Of a stretch of DNA of 32,180 nt, positions 19,784 through 27,792 are shown piece after piece (the stretch's first letter is position 1; every line of letters starts with the position of its first letter). Origin of the DNA: an uncultured beta proteobacterium. Lineage in GTDB: Bacteria; Pseudomonadota; Gammaproteobacteria; Burkholderiales; Burkholderiaceae_C. Made by a program: the position numbers and the translations under genes. Under the pieces are notes generated by a model. That model saw nothing but the letters and a program-made list of their open reading frames with translations. It was not told the DNA's origin and ran no database searches. The stretch covers positions 1-32,180 of the forward strand of contig CAIRBF010000080.1 of the NCBI GenBank assembly GCA_903876715.1, given 5' to 3'.

Positions 19784-20369
19784 CTGCTTGTCCTCTGTCG
19801 ACCGGCACTGACGGACCCAGTTCCGATCTTGCGACCACCCATATCGTCGGGACCGCAAGCGGCTTGCGCCTGCATCGCCCAGACCAGTATGGCATTGTCA
19901 GTGTCATCAGATTCCACGCGTCTCGCGCCACTCTCGGTTTGGTGCTGAATCGGGCGCCGCCAAGCGTCCACTCTGAGGAAGTTGTCCGAGCGCACGGAAG
20001 CGACCTTGCTGGCCCGATGGCGCGAAAATCACCACGGGCGACGAGAGGCTGACCGAGATCGTCTGTCTCGACGACCGGCGCGAGAGCCCCATCGGCAAGA
20101 TCCTGCGACGCGGGCTGGGCGGTACCACCTGGGCCGCTGTACCCTGCCTGCACGAACCACCCCATGACCGACCCTGTCGTCCGAGGCTTGTTGATCGATT
20201 TGGAATTGCCCTTCCGGGCCGAGCAGCGCGTCCGGGAACCCGTCGGCGCCAGCGCCGACCTGGACTCGCACCCAGGCCGGCATGACCGCGAACGGCCGCA
20301 GCGGTCTGTGCTGAACCACCGCGTGCAGTTCACGGTGGTCGGTTCACCGGCCTGCAGGGCCGGGACGAG
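19784..20369. other. 586-base region between the divergent MBL and FGE genes
   Basis: No convincing gene. Short open frames on both strands have no recognisable domain. One plus-strand stretch around 20040-20150 reads ERLTEIVCLDDRRESPIGKI then RRGLGGTTWA, which looks protein-like, but it has no start and breaks into stops, so it could be a decayed coding remnant. The region must hold promoters for both flanking genes. A GTGTCAT half-site near 19900 recalls the palindrome at 25852 but is not symmetric. Confidence 0.4.
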
Positions 20370-21404
20370 ATGAAGAGCCGCCGCCGACGCTGGACCCTGG
20401 CCGGGGCGGCAGCCCTGATCCTCCTGGCTGCGGGGGTTGCCGCATGGTGGGCGATGGGCGAGCGCAGCGCCCGGCAAGCCCGAGCCGAGCGCGTGGCATG
20501 CGCCTTGCCGCCCGAGCCGGCAGCCCGCCCGCACCCCGGCATGGTGTGGGTGCCGGCGGGCAGCTTCGACATCGGCGACACCGTCTATCCGGAGGAACTG
20601 CCTCGGCGCCGCACCCGTGTCGAAGGTTTCTGGATGGACCGCACGGAGGTCACCAACGACGAATTCGCCGCCTTCGTGAAGGCCACACGCTATGTGACCG
20701 TGGCCGAGCGCCCCGTCGACACCGTGAAGAACCCGGGCCTGCCGGCGGCCCTGCAGCAACCGGGTGCCGTCGTGTTCTTCATGCCGGGCGCCGTGAAGGG
20801 CCGCAGCGACATCACCCAGTGGTGGCGCTACACGCCGGGCGCGAACTGGCGCCACCCGGGGGGCCCTGGTACACACATCGAAGGCCGCGGCGCCTTCCCC
20901 GTGGCGGCCGTGACGCTGGAGGATGCGCAGGCCTACGCACGCTGGAAGGGCCGGGCCCTGCCCAGCGAAGCCCAATGGGAATGGGCGGCCCGCGCTGCCC
21001 GGCCCGAGCTGCCGCCGGCGCACGAGCAACCTAAGGAAGCAAACACCTGGCAGGGCTTGTTTCCGGTGCTGAATTCCGGCGAGGACGGGTTTGTCGGGCT
21101 CGCCCCGGTCGGTTGTTATGCGCCGAACCCGCTGGGGCTGCACGACATGATCGGCAACGTCTGGGAACTCACTGCCGATGCGTGGACACCGCATCACCGC
21201 GACGCCGATGCACCGCCACCTGATCAGATTCCGGTGGGAATGCGTGCGGCCGGGGCCGCGCAGCAGGTCATCAAGGGGGGCTCCTTCCTGTGCGCGCCAA
21301 ACTACTGCATGCGCTACCGCGCCGGCGCGCGCCAGCCGCAGGACCGGGATCTGGCGACCAGCCACCTGGGCTTCCGGACCATCTTGACCGCGCCCGGCCC
21401 ATGA
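20370..21404 (+). CDS. formylglycine-generating enzyme, membrane-anchored
   Basis: 344 residues of the SUMF1/FGE family, which oxidises the cysteine of C-x-P-x-R in type I sulfatases to formylglycine using oxygen and copper. Domain start: MVWVPAGSFDIGD (58-70), then FWMDRTEVTNDEFAAFV. The central LPSEAQWEWAARAA and GNVWELTADAW are typical. Both active-site cysteines are present as Cys308 and Cys313 in GGSFLCAPNYCMRYR, with the same CX4C spacing as human FGE (CHRSYC); many SUMF1-fold paralogues lack them. The N-terminus KSRRRRWTLAGAAALILLAA is a positively charged signal anchor, which would place the catalytic domain in the periplasm. It lies next to two sulfatase genes, its likely substrates. 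Convergent with the esterase-BVMO gene. Confidence 0.93.
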   Translation: MKSRRRRWTLAGAAALILLAAGVAAWWAMGERSARQARAERVACALPPEPAARPHPGMVWVPAGSFDIGDTVYPEELPRRRTRVEGFWMDRTEVTNDEFAAFVKATRYVTVAERPVDTVKNPGLPAALQQPGAVVFFMPGAVKGRSDITQWWRYTPGANWRHPGGPGTHIEGRGAFPVAAVTLEDAQAYARWKGRALPSEAQWEWAARAARPELPPAHEQPKEANTWQGLFPVLNSGEDGFVGLAPVGCYAPNPLGLHDMIGNVWELTADAWTPHHRDADAPPPDQIPVGMRAAGAAQQVIKGGSFLCAPNYCMRYRAGARQPQDRDLATSHLGFRTILTAPGP

Positions 21405-21512
21405 AGCCGGCCAGTTCCCGGTAGCGAAAGGGCGGATGCACGGGTTCGGTACGAGGGCACCGTCCAGGCGTGCGAGGAGCCGGCGGCAAGAACCCCCATC
21501 GGGTCGATCACC

Positions 21513-23870
21513 TCAGGCGCGACCACCCCGCGAAAAGTCCATCACGCCATCGTCGACCTTGCCCAGGCGCAGGGCCAACAGGTCCCATACATAGTTCTGG
21601 TGCAGCCGCCAGGGCGCGCGGTCGCCTTGCTTGGGCAGCAGGGCGGCGGCCCGTTGTACATATCCCGACGTGAAGTCGAGAAAGGGTTCGGGCGTGACAT
21701 CCGCGCCCCGGGTGGGCTTGAACACGGTCTGGCCGCGGCGGTCCATGTGGCGCAGCAGTCGGCAGAAATAGCGCGCTGTCAAGTCGGCCTTCAGCGTCCA
21801 ACTGGCATTGGTGTAGCCGAAGGTGTTGGCCAGGTTGGGCAGGCCGCTGAACATCATGCCCTTGTAGACCAGCAGATCGGCCGGCGTCACCGGTACACCC
21901 CCCAGGCTCAGCCTCACATCGCCCAGCACCTTGAGCTGCAAGCCGGTGGCGGAGACGATCACGTCGGCCTTCAGCAGTTCACCGGACTTCAGCCGGATGC
22001 CTTGCGACGTGAAGGTTTCGACCTGATCGGTGACGACGGAGGCCCGCCCCTCGCGCAGCGCCCTGAACAGGTCGCCATCGGGCACCAGGCACAGGCGCTG
22101 GTCCCAGGGCTTGTAGTGCGGCTTGAAGTGCTTGTCGACATCGAACTGCGGGCCCAGGGCCTCGCGCACCATGCGCACCAGCCGCCTCTTGGCAGCGCCG
22201 GGGTACCTGCGCATGACGCGGTAGAAATACAGGCCGACCAGGATGTTCTTGGTGCGGATCAATCGGTAGGCCAGCGCCGCGGGCAGCCAGCGCTTGAGGA
22301 CTTCGGCCAGGGCATCGGTGCTGGGCCGCGCGACGACGTAGGAGGGTGAGCGCTGCAGCATCGTCACGTGGGCGGCGGTGCGCGCCATCTCGGGCACCAG
22401 GGTGACGGCCGTGGCACCGCTGCCGATCACCACCACCTGCTTGCCCGCGTAGTCCAGCCCTTCGGGCCAGAACTGCGGGTGCACCACCGTGCCCTCGAAT
22501 TGCGTTTCCCCCGGAAACGCGGGCCGGTGGCCCTGCGCGTAGTTGTAATAGCCGCTGCAGAACAGCAGGAAACGCGGCTTCATCTGCAGGCGTTGGCGCT
22601 GCGGCCCGCGTTCGACCTCCACGGTCCAGCGCCCTTCGGCGGCCGACCAGTCGGCGCTGACCAGACGGTGCTGAGTGCGGACGTGGGCCCCGATGCCGTG
22701 TTCGATGGCGGTTTCGCGGATGTAGTCGCGGATGGACGGGCCGTCGGCGATGGCCTTGGCGGCGCGCCAGGGCTTGAACGCGTAGCCCAGCGTGTACATG
22801 TCGGAGTCGGAGCGGATGCCGGGGTAGCGGAACAGGTCCCAGGTGCCGCCGATCGCATCGCGTGCTTCCAGCAGGGTGAACGATTTGCCAGGGCATTCGC
22901 GCTGCAGGTGCACCGCGGCGCCGATGCCCGACAGGCCCGCGCCCACGATCAGCACGTCCACTTCCTCGGGCGCGCTGCTGCGCTGGGCCGAACGCAGGAA
23001 GGTGGCTGCCGCGCGCACCGAGCGGCGCGACTCCGGCAATTGGCGCACCAACTGCCATACGTGCGCCACGCCAGGGAAGACCTGCAATTCGACCGTCACC
23101 CCGGCTTCGCGCGCCTTCTGCGCCAGCCGGATCGAATCGTCGCGCAGCACTTCCGATTCGCCCACGTGCAGCAGCAGTGGCGGCAGGCCCGCCATGTCCC
23201 CGTAGAGGGGCGAAGCCAACGGCTGCGTCGGGTCGGCGCCGGCCAGATAGGCCGCGGCCAGGTGGGGCAGTTGCGCGGGATCGAACATCGCGTCGTGCCC
23301 GGCGTTGAGCTTGATCGACGGGCTGCCACCGGTCATGTCCAGGGCGGGTGAGAACAAGGCGGCTGCCGCCGGCAGCGGCTCGCCGTTATCGCGCAGGGTG
23401 AGCAGCAGGCCCAGGGTCAGATTGCCGCCGGCGCTGTCGCCGGCGACCACGATGCGGGCGTGCGGCGCATCGGCGCGCAGGGCGCGGTAGACGGCCAGCG
23501 CATCGTGCGGCGCGGCTGGGAACGGGTGTTCGGGCGCCAGGCGGTAGTCGGGTGCGAACACGCGCAGGCCTTGCAGCGCGAAGGCTGCGGTCAGCGGCCG
23601 GTGGGTGCGCGCTGAACAGGCGACGAATCCGCCGCCGTGCAGGTACAGCAGCGTCGTGGAGGCGCCTGTGCCTGGCGCGTCGGCCTCGACCCATTCGCCG
23701 GGCACGCCGCCGACGCAGGCCGGTGTATAGCGCACGCCCTGGGCCGCGGCCAGTGGCTTGGCGAAGGCCGCGCGCACCGAAGCGATGTCGCGCATGTCGG
23801 CCAAGGCCGGCTTGACACGCCGGCGCACCACGGCCGCCGCCATGCGGGCCTGCCAGCTTGCTTTGTTCAT
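21513..23870 (-). CDS. fused esterase (HSL family) and Baeyer-Villiger monooxygenase
   Basis: 785 residues with two complete enzymes in one frame. Residues about 45-290 form a hormone-sensitive-lipase-type alpha/beta hydrolase: oxyanion HGGGF (78-82), nucleophile Ser146 in GDSAGG, His270 in GVAHVWQL, and an acid in ESEVLRDD where Glu240 takes the place usually held by Asp. After a linker (about 292-303), residues 304-785 form a flavin-dependent Baeyer-Villiger monooxygenase. Its motifs are FAD GAGLSG (310-315), GGTWD (341-345), the BVMO fingerprint F-x-G-x-x-x-H-x-x-x-W-P (458-469) and NADPH GSGATA (483-488). The monooxygenase would convert a ketone to an ester or lactone and the esterase would hydrolyse it. 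No signal peptide. Last gene of a minus operon. Confidence 0.93.
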   Translation of the reverse strand: MNKASWQARMAAAVVRRRVKPALADMRDIASVRAAFAKPLAAAQGVRYTPACVGGVPGEWVEADAPGTGASTTLLYLHGGGFVACSARTHRPLTAAFALQGLRVFAPDYRLAPEHPFPAAPHDALAVYRALRADAPHARIVVAGDSAGGNLTLGLLLTLRDNGEPLPAAAALFSPALDMTGGSPSIKLNAGHDAMFDPAQLPHLAAAYLAGADPTQPLASPLYGDMAGLPPLLLHVGESEVLRDDSIRLAQKAREAGVTVELQVFPGVAHVWQLVRQLPESRRSVRAAATFLRSAQRSSAPEEVDVLIVGAGLSGIGAAVHLQRECPGKSFTLLEARDAIGGTWDLFRYPGIRSDSDMYTLGYAFKPWRAAKAIADGPSIRDYIRETAIEHGIGAHVRTQHRLVSADWSAAEGRWTVEVERGPQRQRLQMKPRFLLFCSGYYNYAQGHRPAFPGETQFEGTVVHPQFWPEGLDYAGKQVVVIGSGATAVTLVPEMARTAAHVTMLQRSPSYVVARPSTDALAEVLKRWLPAALAYRLIRTKNILVGLYFYRVMRRYPGAAKRRLVRMVREALGPQFDVDKHFKPHYKPWDQRLCLVPDGDLFRALREGRASVVTDQVETFTSQGIRLKSGELLKADVIVSATGLQLKVLGDVRLSLGGVPVTPADLLVYKGMMFSGLPNLANTFGYTNASWTLKADLTARYFCRLLRHMDRRGQTVFKPTRGADVTPEPFLDFTSGYVQRAAALLPKQGDRAPWRLHQNYVWDLLALRLGKVDDGVMDFSRGGRA

Positions 23871-23963
23871 GAGTGACTGGCCTTCATGGGGATGGGGCCG
23901 CGTGGATGCCCTGACCCACCAGCACCCGGGGCTGCGCCACAGGAAAGGGTGGTGTCTGCGACC

Positions 23964-24992
23964 TCAGAGCCCGGTGAACAAGGACTCGCAGCCCGTCCCG
24001 GCCAGGATCCGGTCGACCCGGGTACGTGCCTGAGCATCCAATGCCTGGTGGTCACGCCGCAGCCAGGCCAGGCACTTGCCCTGGTAGGGGAAAGCCTGCT
24101 GCGCCCAGACCTGGCCATCGACCGTGGCATGGACCTGCGTCGCGCCATCCGCCAGCGCCTGCGCGTTGGCTGACAGCACCGGGGCGTAGAGCCGGCCCAC
24201 TTCGCACAACAGGGCGTGCAGGCTGGCGGGCAGGTCGCCGCCATCGAACCAACCGTCTTCGCCGACTTCCAGCCCGGACAGGTCTTCCGTCAGCGCCACC
24301 CAGGCGCACACGCGCGGCGCGTGGGCCACGGCCAGTGCCATAGGCGTGGGGTCGAACTGGACCAACTGGGTCAGTTGCCCGTGGAAGGCAAAGTCGCTGG
24401 ACCCCGGCCGGGCGCCCATCAAGAAGTGGTGATGGCGAAGGTGTTCTTCCAACACCCCGAGCACGCGCAGGTAGCCCGCTTCGATGACGGGCGCGGTGGT
24501 GGGGTTGGAGCCGACATAGCGCAGACGCGGGATCTGCCGTTGCGAGACCGCGGCGGCAAGCCTGGCCAGGCTTTCATCGTCATGCGGTGCGCCGAGATAG
24601 CACGCCAGGATGCGCGCCGCCTTGTCGATGTCGGCCGCGTAGTGCCAGCGGTAATGGAACATCGCCTTCGTCAGCCACTCGTCGGCGAAGTCCTCGAGCA
24701 GGGCGTCGATGAAGGCCAGTGCCGGGTCTGCCGGGATCACGCCACGGCCTGCGTGCTCGGCTTCGAAGCGGCGGATCAGCGGGGTCGAGTCCGTCACCGC
24801 CTGCAGGGCGCCGTCGGGCCCCGGCAGGTAGAACGTCGGCAGCAGGTGGGGCCGGGCCATGGGCAGACCGGGCACGCCGGAACTGCTGGCCACCAGCTGG
24901 TAGGCGATACGCCGGTAGCGCAGCAGCGCGACCATCTTGCGCGTGTAGGGCGAGCCTGGCACGCCACTGAGCATGAGTGGAGTGGTGGTCAT
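23964..24992 (-). CDS. glutathione S-transferase family protein
   Basis: 342 residues, longer than the usual 200-230. An N-terminal thioredoxin-like domain (LSGVPGSPYTRKMVALLRYR) carries the GSPYTRK motif where the catalytic Ser or Tyr of bacterial GSTs sits, and STPLIRRFE holds the glutathione-binding Ser at about residue 69. A helical C-terminal domain follows with GARPGSSDFAFHGQL, the conserved GST N-capping region. The last 80 residues are an extension seen in some long GST-like proteins. It may conjugate, reduce or isomerise a pathway intermediate, but no substrate can be read from the sequence. It lies between the membrane protein and the esterase-BVMO gene. Confidence 0.88.
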   Translation of the reverse strand: MTTTPLMLSGVPGSPYTRKMVALLRYRRIAYQLVASSSGVPGLPMARPHLLPTFYLPGPDGALQAVTDSTPLIRRFEAEHAGRGVIPADPALAFIDALLEDFADEWLTKAMFHYRWHYAADIDKAARILACYLGAPHDDESLARLAAAVSQRQIPRLRYVGSNPTTAPVIEAGYLRVLGVLEEHLRHHHFLMGARPGSSDFAFHGQLTQLVQFDPTPMALAVAHAPRVCAWVALTEDLSGLEVGEDGWFDGGDLPASLHALLCEVGRLYAPVLSANAQALADGATQVHATVDGQVWAQQAFPYQGKCLAWLRRDHQALDAQARTRVDRILAGTGCESLFTGL

Positions 24993-25068
24993 GTCTGGTT
25001 CACGCCGGGGTGACGGTCACCGCATCGACGCCTGCGACGCAAGGGCGTTTCCATGCGGTCGCCGCGTG

Positions 25069-25713
25069 CTATCGCGCCAGCAGCACGACCAGGCTCGCCA
25101 GGTGCGCCAGTGCTGCCGCGAGAGCCAGCAACAACGCCACCCAAACCCTGGGTCCGAGGGCCAGGCTGACGACCACCTGGGCCGGAAAGCTGAAGGTCAC
25201 CGCCGTGCCGGCGGTCTTGAACACGTGGACGTCACGCAGCGAGGGGTCGAGCACCAGCGCGATCATGTCGCGTCGGCTGCGGTAGCGCATCGCGCCCACC
25301 ACGTGCCAGCCGGGGTCGGGTGGGGTGTTCCATGCGTCCACATAGCCCCCCACCTTGCGCATCGCCAGCAGAGGGTGCCCGCCGTGGCGCAGCAGCATCT
25401 TGATGAACAGTCGCGCGTAGGACTGGAACAAGGCCAGACCAGGCGTGGGAGCGCCGGTTGTCGGATGGGGCACCTCGCCGGGATGCACGCGCACCAGGTT
25501 GCTCATGACGAATTCCTTGCCGTCGTCGGCTTCCAGGAAGGCGCGCACCACGGCCGGGTCGGTGTACTGATGGACCCTCATCTGCGCCACCTTCGCCATG
25601 AAGGCGTCGATCTCGGGCTGGGTCAGCGGCCCGCGCCGGCTGTCGTACCAGAGCCTGAAGGCGCCGTACAGGGCCAGCGCCACGAGCCACGACCACCACG
25701 CGCCGATCATCAT
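25069..25713 (-). CDS. membrane protein with a possible DUF1330-like domain
   Basis: 214 residues. A single N-terminal helix (WWSWLVALALYGAFRLWY) is followed by a soluble region (about 30-170) and a C-terminal hydrophobic pair (about 170-213, ending LASLVVLLAR). The soluble part contains NLVRVH, YARLFIKMLLRHGGHPLLAM, VVGAMRYRSRRDMIALVLDP and HVFKTAGTA. This order resembles DUF1330/ferredoxin-like dimeric barrels found beside oxidative pathways, but the match is by eye only. The start ATG-ATG overlaps the stop of the short upstream ORF. It leads the operon with the GST and the esterase-BVMO. No function can be assigned. Confidence 0.75.
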   Translation of the reverse strand: MMIGAWWSWLVALALYGAFRLWYDSRRGPLTQPEIDAFMAKVAQMRVHQYTDPAVVRAFLEADDGKEFVMSNLVRVHPGEVPHPTTGAPTPGLALFQSYARLFIKMLLRHGGHPLLAMRKVGGYVDAWNTPPDPGWHVVGAMRYRSRRDMIALVLDPSLRDVHVFKTAGTAVTFSFPAQVVVSLALGPRVWVALLLALAAALAHLASLVVLLAR

Positions 25714-25838
25714 GCAGCCTCCGCAGGGGCGCCGGTGTCAGCCCACAGACCTTGCATGGCAGGCCGCACGCGCGCGCCGCGACCGGGCCGCGCGCGCGGG
25801 CACGACGGGCGTACAGAAATCAGGAGCCACGGAGTCAT
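25710..25838 (-). CDS. possible 42-residue leader peptide
   Basis: ATG 25838 is preceded by GGAG with five bases between, right after a strong promoter. The 42-residue frame starts MTPWLLISVRPSCPRARPGR and ends with a TGA that overlaps the next gene's ATG (ATGA). The composition is Arg/Pro/Ala-rich, as any frame in GC-rich DNA may be, and there is no recognisable domain. The start signals and the coupling make translation plausible, either as a leader that couples translation of the next gene or as a small protein. No homologue is known to me. Confidence 0.4.
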   Translation of the reverse strand: MTPWLLISVRPSCPRARPGRGARVRPAMQGLWADTGAPAEAA

Positions 25839-25851
25839 GCCATCTCCAACA

Positions 25852-25888
25852 TATTGACACTATAGGTGTCAATACAGCTTGAGGTCAA
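25852..25888 (-). promoter_or_regulatory. promoter overlapping a palindromic operator, driving the GST/esterase-BVMO operon
   Basis: A perfect 9-bp inverted repeat, TATTGACAC and GTGTCAATA with TATAG between (25852-25874), is the strongest palindrome in the window. On the minus strand TTGACC (25888-25883), 18 bases and TATAGT (25864-25859) form a good sigma-70 promoter whose -10 sits in the middle of the palindrome. A bound repressor would block it. The start site would fall near 25852, a few bases before GGAG and ATG 25838. The regulator is not identified; the TetR at 16206 is a candidate. The 200 bases beyond, to 26080, show no gene. Confidence 0.7.
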
Positions 25889-26080
25889 CAAGGGGAACAT
25901 CCGGGCACGTCGGTGCGCTGCATGCGTGGGCGGCGGCCGCCCGCCCGTCCGCGCCGCCGAGTGGCTGAAGGTCCCCCCGGCTCCGCGAGTCGATCCCGCG
26001 CAGCGCCTTCGCCGGCACCTGGCGCGACGGGGCTCATCAGTGCCGCGCTCGCGAGGGGTGATGCCGGTGCGGGCGGGTGG

Positions 26081-27457
26081 TCAAGGTTTGGGCCCGAGCT
26101 GGTCGGCCACGGATGGCACCCACGTCCGGCCGTAGGAGAACTGCCGGTAGGCATGGAAGCGCGCCTGCCCCGAGGGGGCCAGGGTGCGCGCGAGCGCGTT
26201 CATCGCCTCGGCACCGGTGTCGCCCCACCGACCACTGTCGATGCGCCGCATCACGGTCTCGATGGCGGCCAGGCTCTCGGCGGCGGTGAAGGTGCAGTGG
26301 CCGGGCGCGTTGATGAAGGCGGCTCGGTAGTGGTCGCCATAACCCTTGGCCGCCACCAGCCCGTCGTATCCCTGGACCAGGCTGACCGGGACCGCCTTGT
26401 CGCCGTGGGTGTGGATGCGCAAGGCCGGCACCTTGGGCTCGCCCACGACCGTGCGGCCGGGCGCGCTCCAGTGCTTGACCGCCTTGGGGTCGGCCGCGAT
26501 GCGGGGGGCGGCTTCCAGCGCCCGGAGGTCGTCTTCCAGGCGGGCGCCGGCCTGTGCGTACAACTGGCGCACGGCATGGCGGTGGTCGGGGTCGCTCTGG
26601 GTCTCGAAGCGCGCGGTGTAGTCCACGCCCGTGTTCCATGAAAGCTGGCCGCGCCCGCCCTGCTCGAACATGCGCCGCGACTGGCCGGTGGGTTGCGCCG
26701 CGCCGATGACCAACGATTCGAACATTCTGGCCTGCAGCGCTGCGACGTCCCGTGGGTCCGGCTCTTGACTCGTCGGGCCCACCCAGGCCGGGAGTTGCCC
26801 CAGGGCGGTGGCCAGCGAGATGCGCGCGCGCCCGATGGGCGTCTGCTGCGCGGCTTGAAGGGCCTGCTTCCAGGCCGAGGTCAGGGCGCTGTGATCGCCT
26901 GGCAGGTCGATGATCGCCAGGTTCGGTGCGACCAGGGTCTTGAGCGTGAACCAGGCGTCCAGTTCGGAGTTCATCAACCAGACCGGCGTGTGCGCGCAAC
27001 CGACGATGGCGCCGTCGATCCGGTCGGGACGGGTTTCGGCCATGGCCAGCGCCAGATGCCCGCCACCCGAGTGCCCGTACTGCAGGATGCGGCGCGGCTT
27101 GCCGAAACGCTGCTCTACCCGGTCCATCACGTTGACCAGGTCATCGATCTCGCGTGCCGGGTCGTAGTTCGTCGGCCTGTCGGCCCGGCGCGCCGTACCC
27201 GCGACCGCGTAGCCGGCCTTGAGCATGGCGTCATAGCGTGGCGCGTCAGGAGTCTGGGCGAAGTCGAGGTCGCTGATGAGCACACCGTTCCAGGGCGTTG
27301 GCATCCGGATCTCATAGGTCGTGCCGCGGGGCAGCATGCCGCGCTCCGCCTGTGCTACCGACTGCGCCAGCACGCCACCCGCGGTCAGCAACAAGGCGGC
27401 TGACCACAGGCAGGTCCTGCGAAGGGTGACGGAGCGAGTCAATGCCGGACTGATCAA
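26081..27457 (-). CDS. exported alpha/beta hydrolase
   Basis: 458 residues from TTG 27457, preferred because GAGGGA lies six bases upstream; an ATG at 27487 adds ten residues but has no ribosome site. A signal peptide is visible (LRRTCLWSAALLLTAGGVLA then AQS). The nucleophile elbow is QYGHSGGGHLALAMAE (Ser about 130). A late THGDKAVPVSL supplies the likely acid Asp, and NAPGHCTFTAAE the His. The middle carries a large helical insertion of about 150 residues, so the substrate pocket is probably covered by a lid. Likely a periplasmic esterase. It faces away from the ligase at 27793 and its 3' end meets the upstream region of the minus operon. Substrate unknown. Confidence 0.85.
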   Translation of the reverse strand: MISPALTRSVTLRRTCLWSAALLLTAGGVLAQSVAQAERGMLPRGTTYEIRMPTPWNGVLISDLDFAQTPDAPRYDAMLKAGYAVAGTARRADRPTNYDPAREIDDLVNVMDRVEQRFGKPRRILQYGHSGGGHLALAMAETRPDRIDGAIVGCAHTPVWLMNSELDAWFTLKTLVAPNLAIIDLPGDHSALTSAWKQALQAAQQTPIGRARISLATALGQLPAWVGPTSQEPDPRDVAALQARMFESLVIGAAQPTGQSRRMFEQGGRGQLSWNTGVDYTARFETQSDPDHRHAVRQLYAQAGARLEDDLRALEAAPRIAADPKAVKHWSAPGRTVVGEPKVPALRIHTHGDKAVPVSLVQGYDGLVAAKGYGDHYRAAFINAPGHCTFTAAESLAAIETVMRRIDSGRWGDTGAEAMNALARTLAPSGQARFHAYRQFSYGRTWVPSVADQLGPKP

Positions 27458-27792
27458 GGTGATTCCCTCAGGTGGGTGGGACGCCATGCGCCGCGTAGGC
27501 GTGCGCGGTCCGCGTCAGGTGGGCAGCGCCTTCGCAGAACGAGCATAGGCTCGAGTTTCCTGGGGCGACAGCGGGTTTCTCCCATGGGCAGCGTGTGCTG
27601 GGTCGCCGGTTCCCGAAACCCTCGGGATCGAGACCCGGCCCGGATGCACCGACCACGAACACAGGCCATTGCAGCGCGTAGGCGTCGCCGCCCGCATCGT
27701 TGCTCCCCTGCGACGGTCGGGCGGACCTCTGGCGCTGGCCGCTGCAAGGTGGGAGGATGTCGGCCTCGCTTACGATTCCAGGAGGCCCTGGC
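27458..27792. other. 335-base divergent gap between hydrolase and CoA ligase
   Basis: No gene seen. GCGTAGGCGT occurs twice, near 27490 and 27677, which may be chance. The region should hold promoters for the hydrolase (-) and the ligase (+), but I found no clear -35/-10 pair. The strong AGGAGG at 27780-27785 belongs to the ligase. This is also the right edge of the accessory region, with no repeat of the tRNA-Arg 3' end. Confidence 0.45.

Noticed and set aside
20164-20373. Short plus-strand frame upstream of the FGE gene
   Set aside because: No ribosome site, no domain and charged, shadow-like composition.
27489-27686. Repeated GCGTAGGCGT as a possible attachment repeat
   Set aside because: Only ten bases in GC-rich DNA and not matching the tRNA 3' end.
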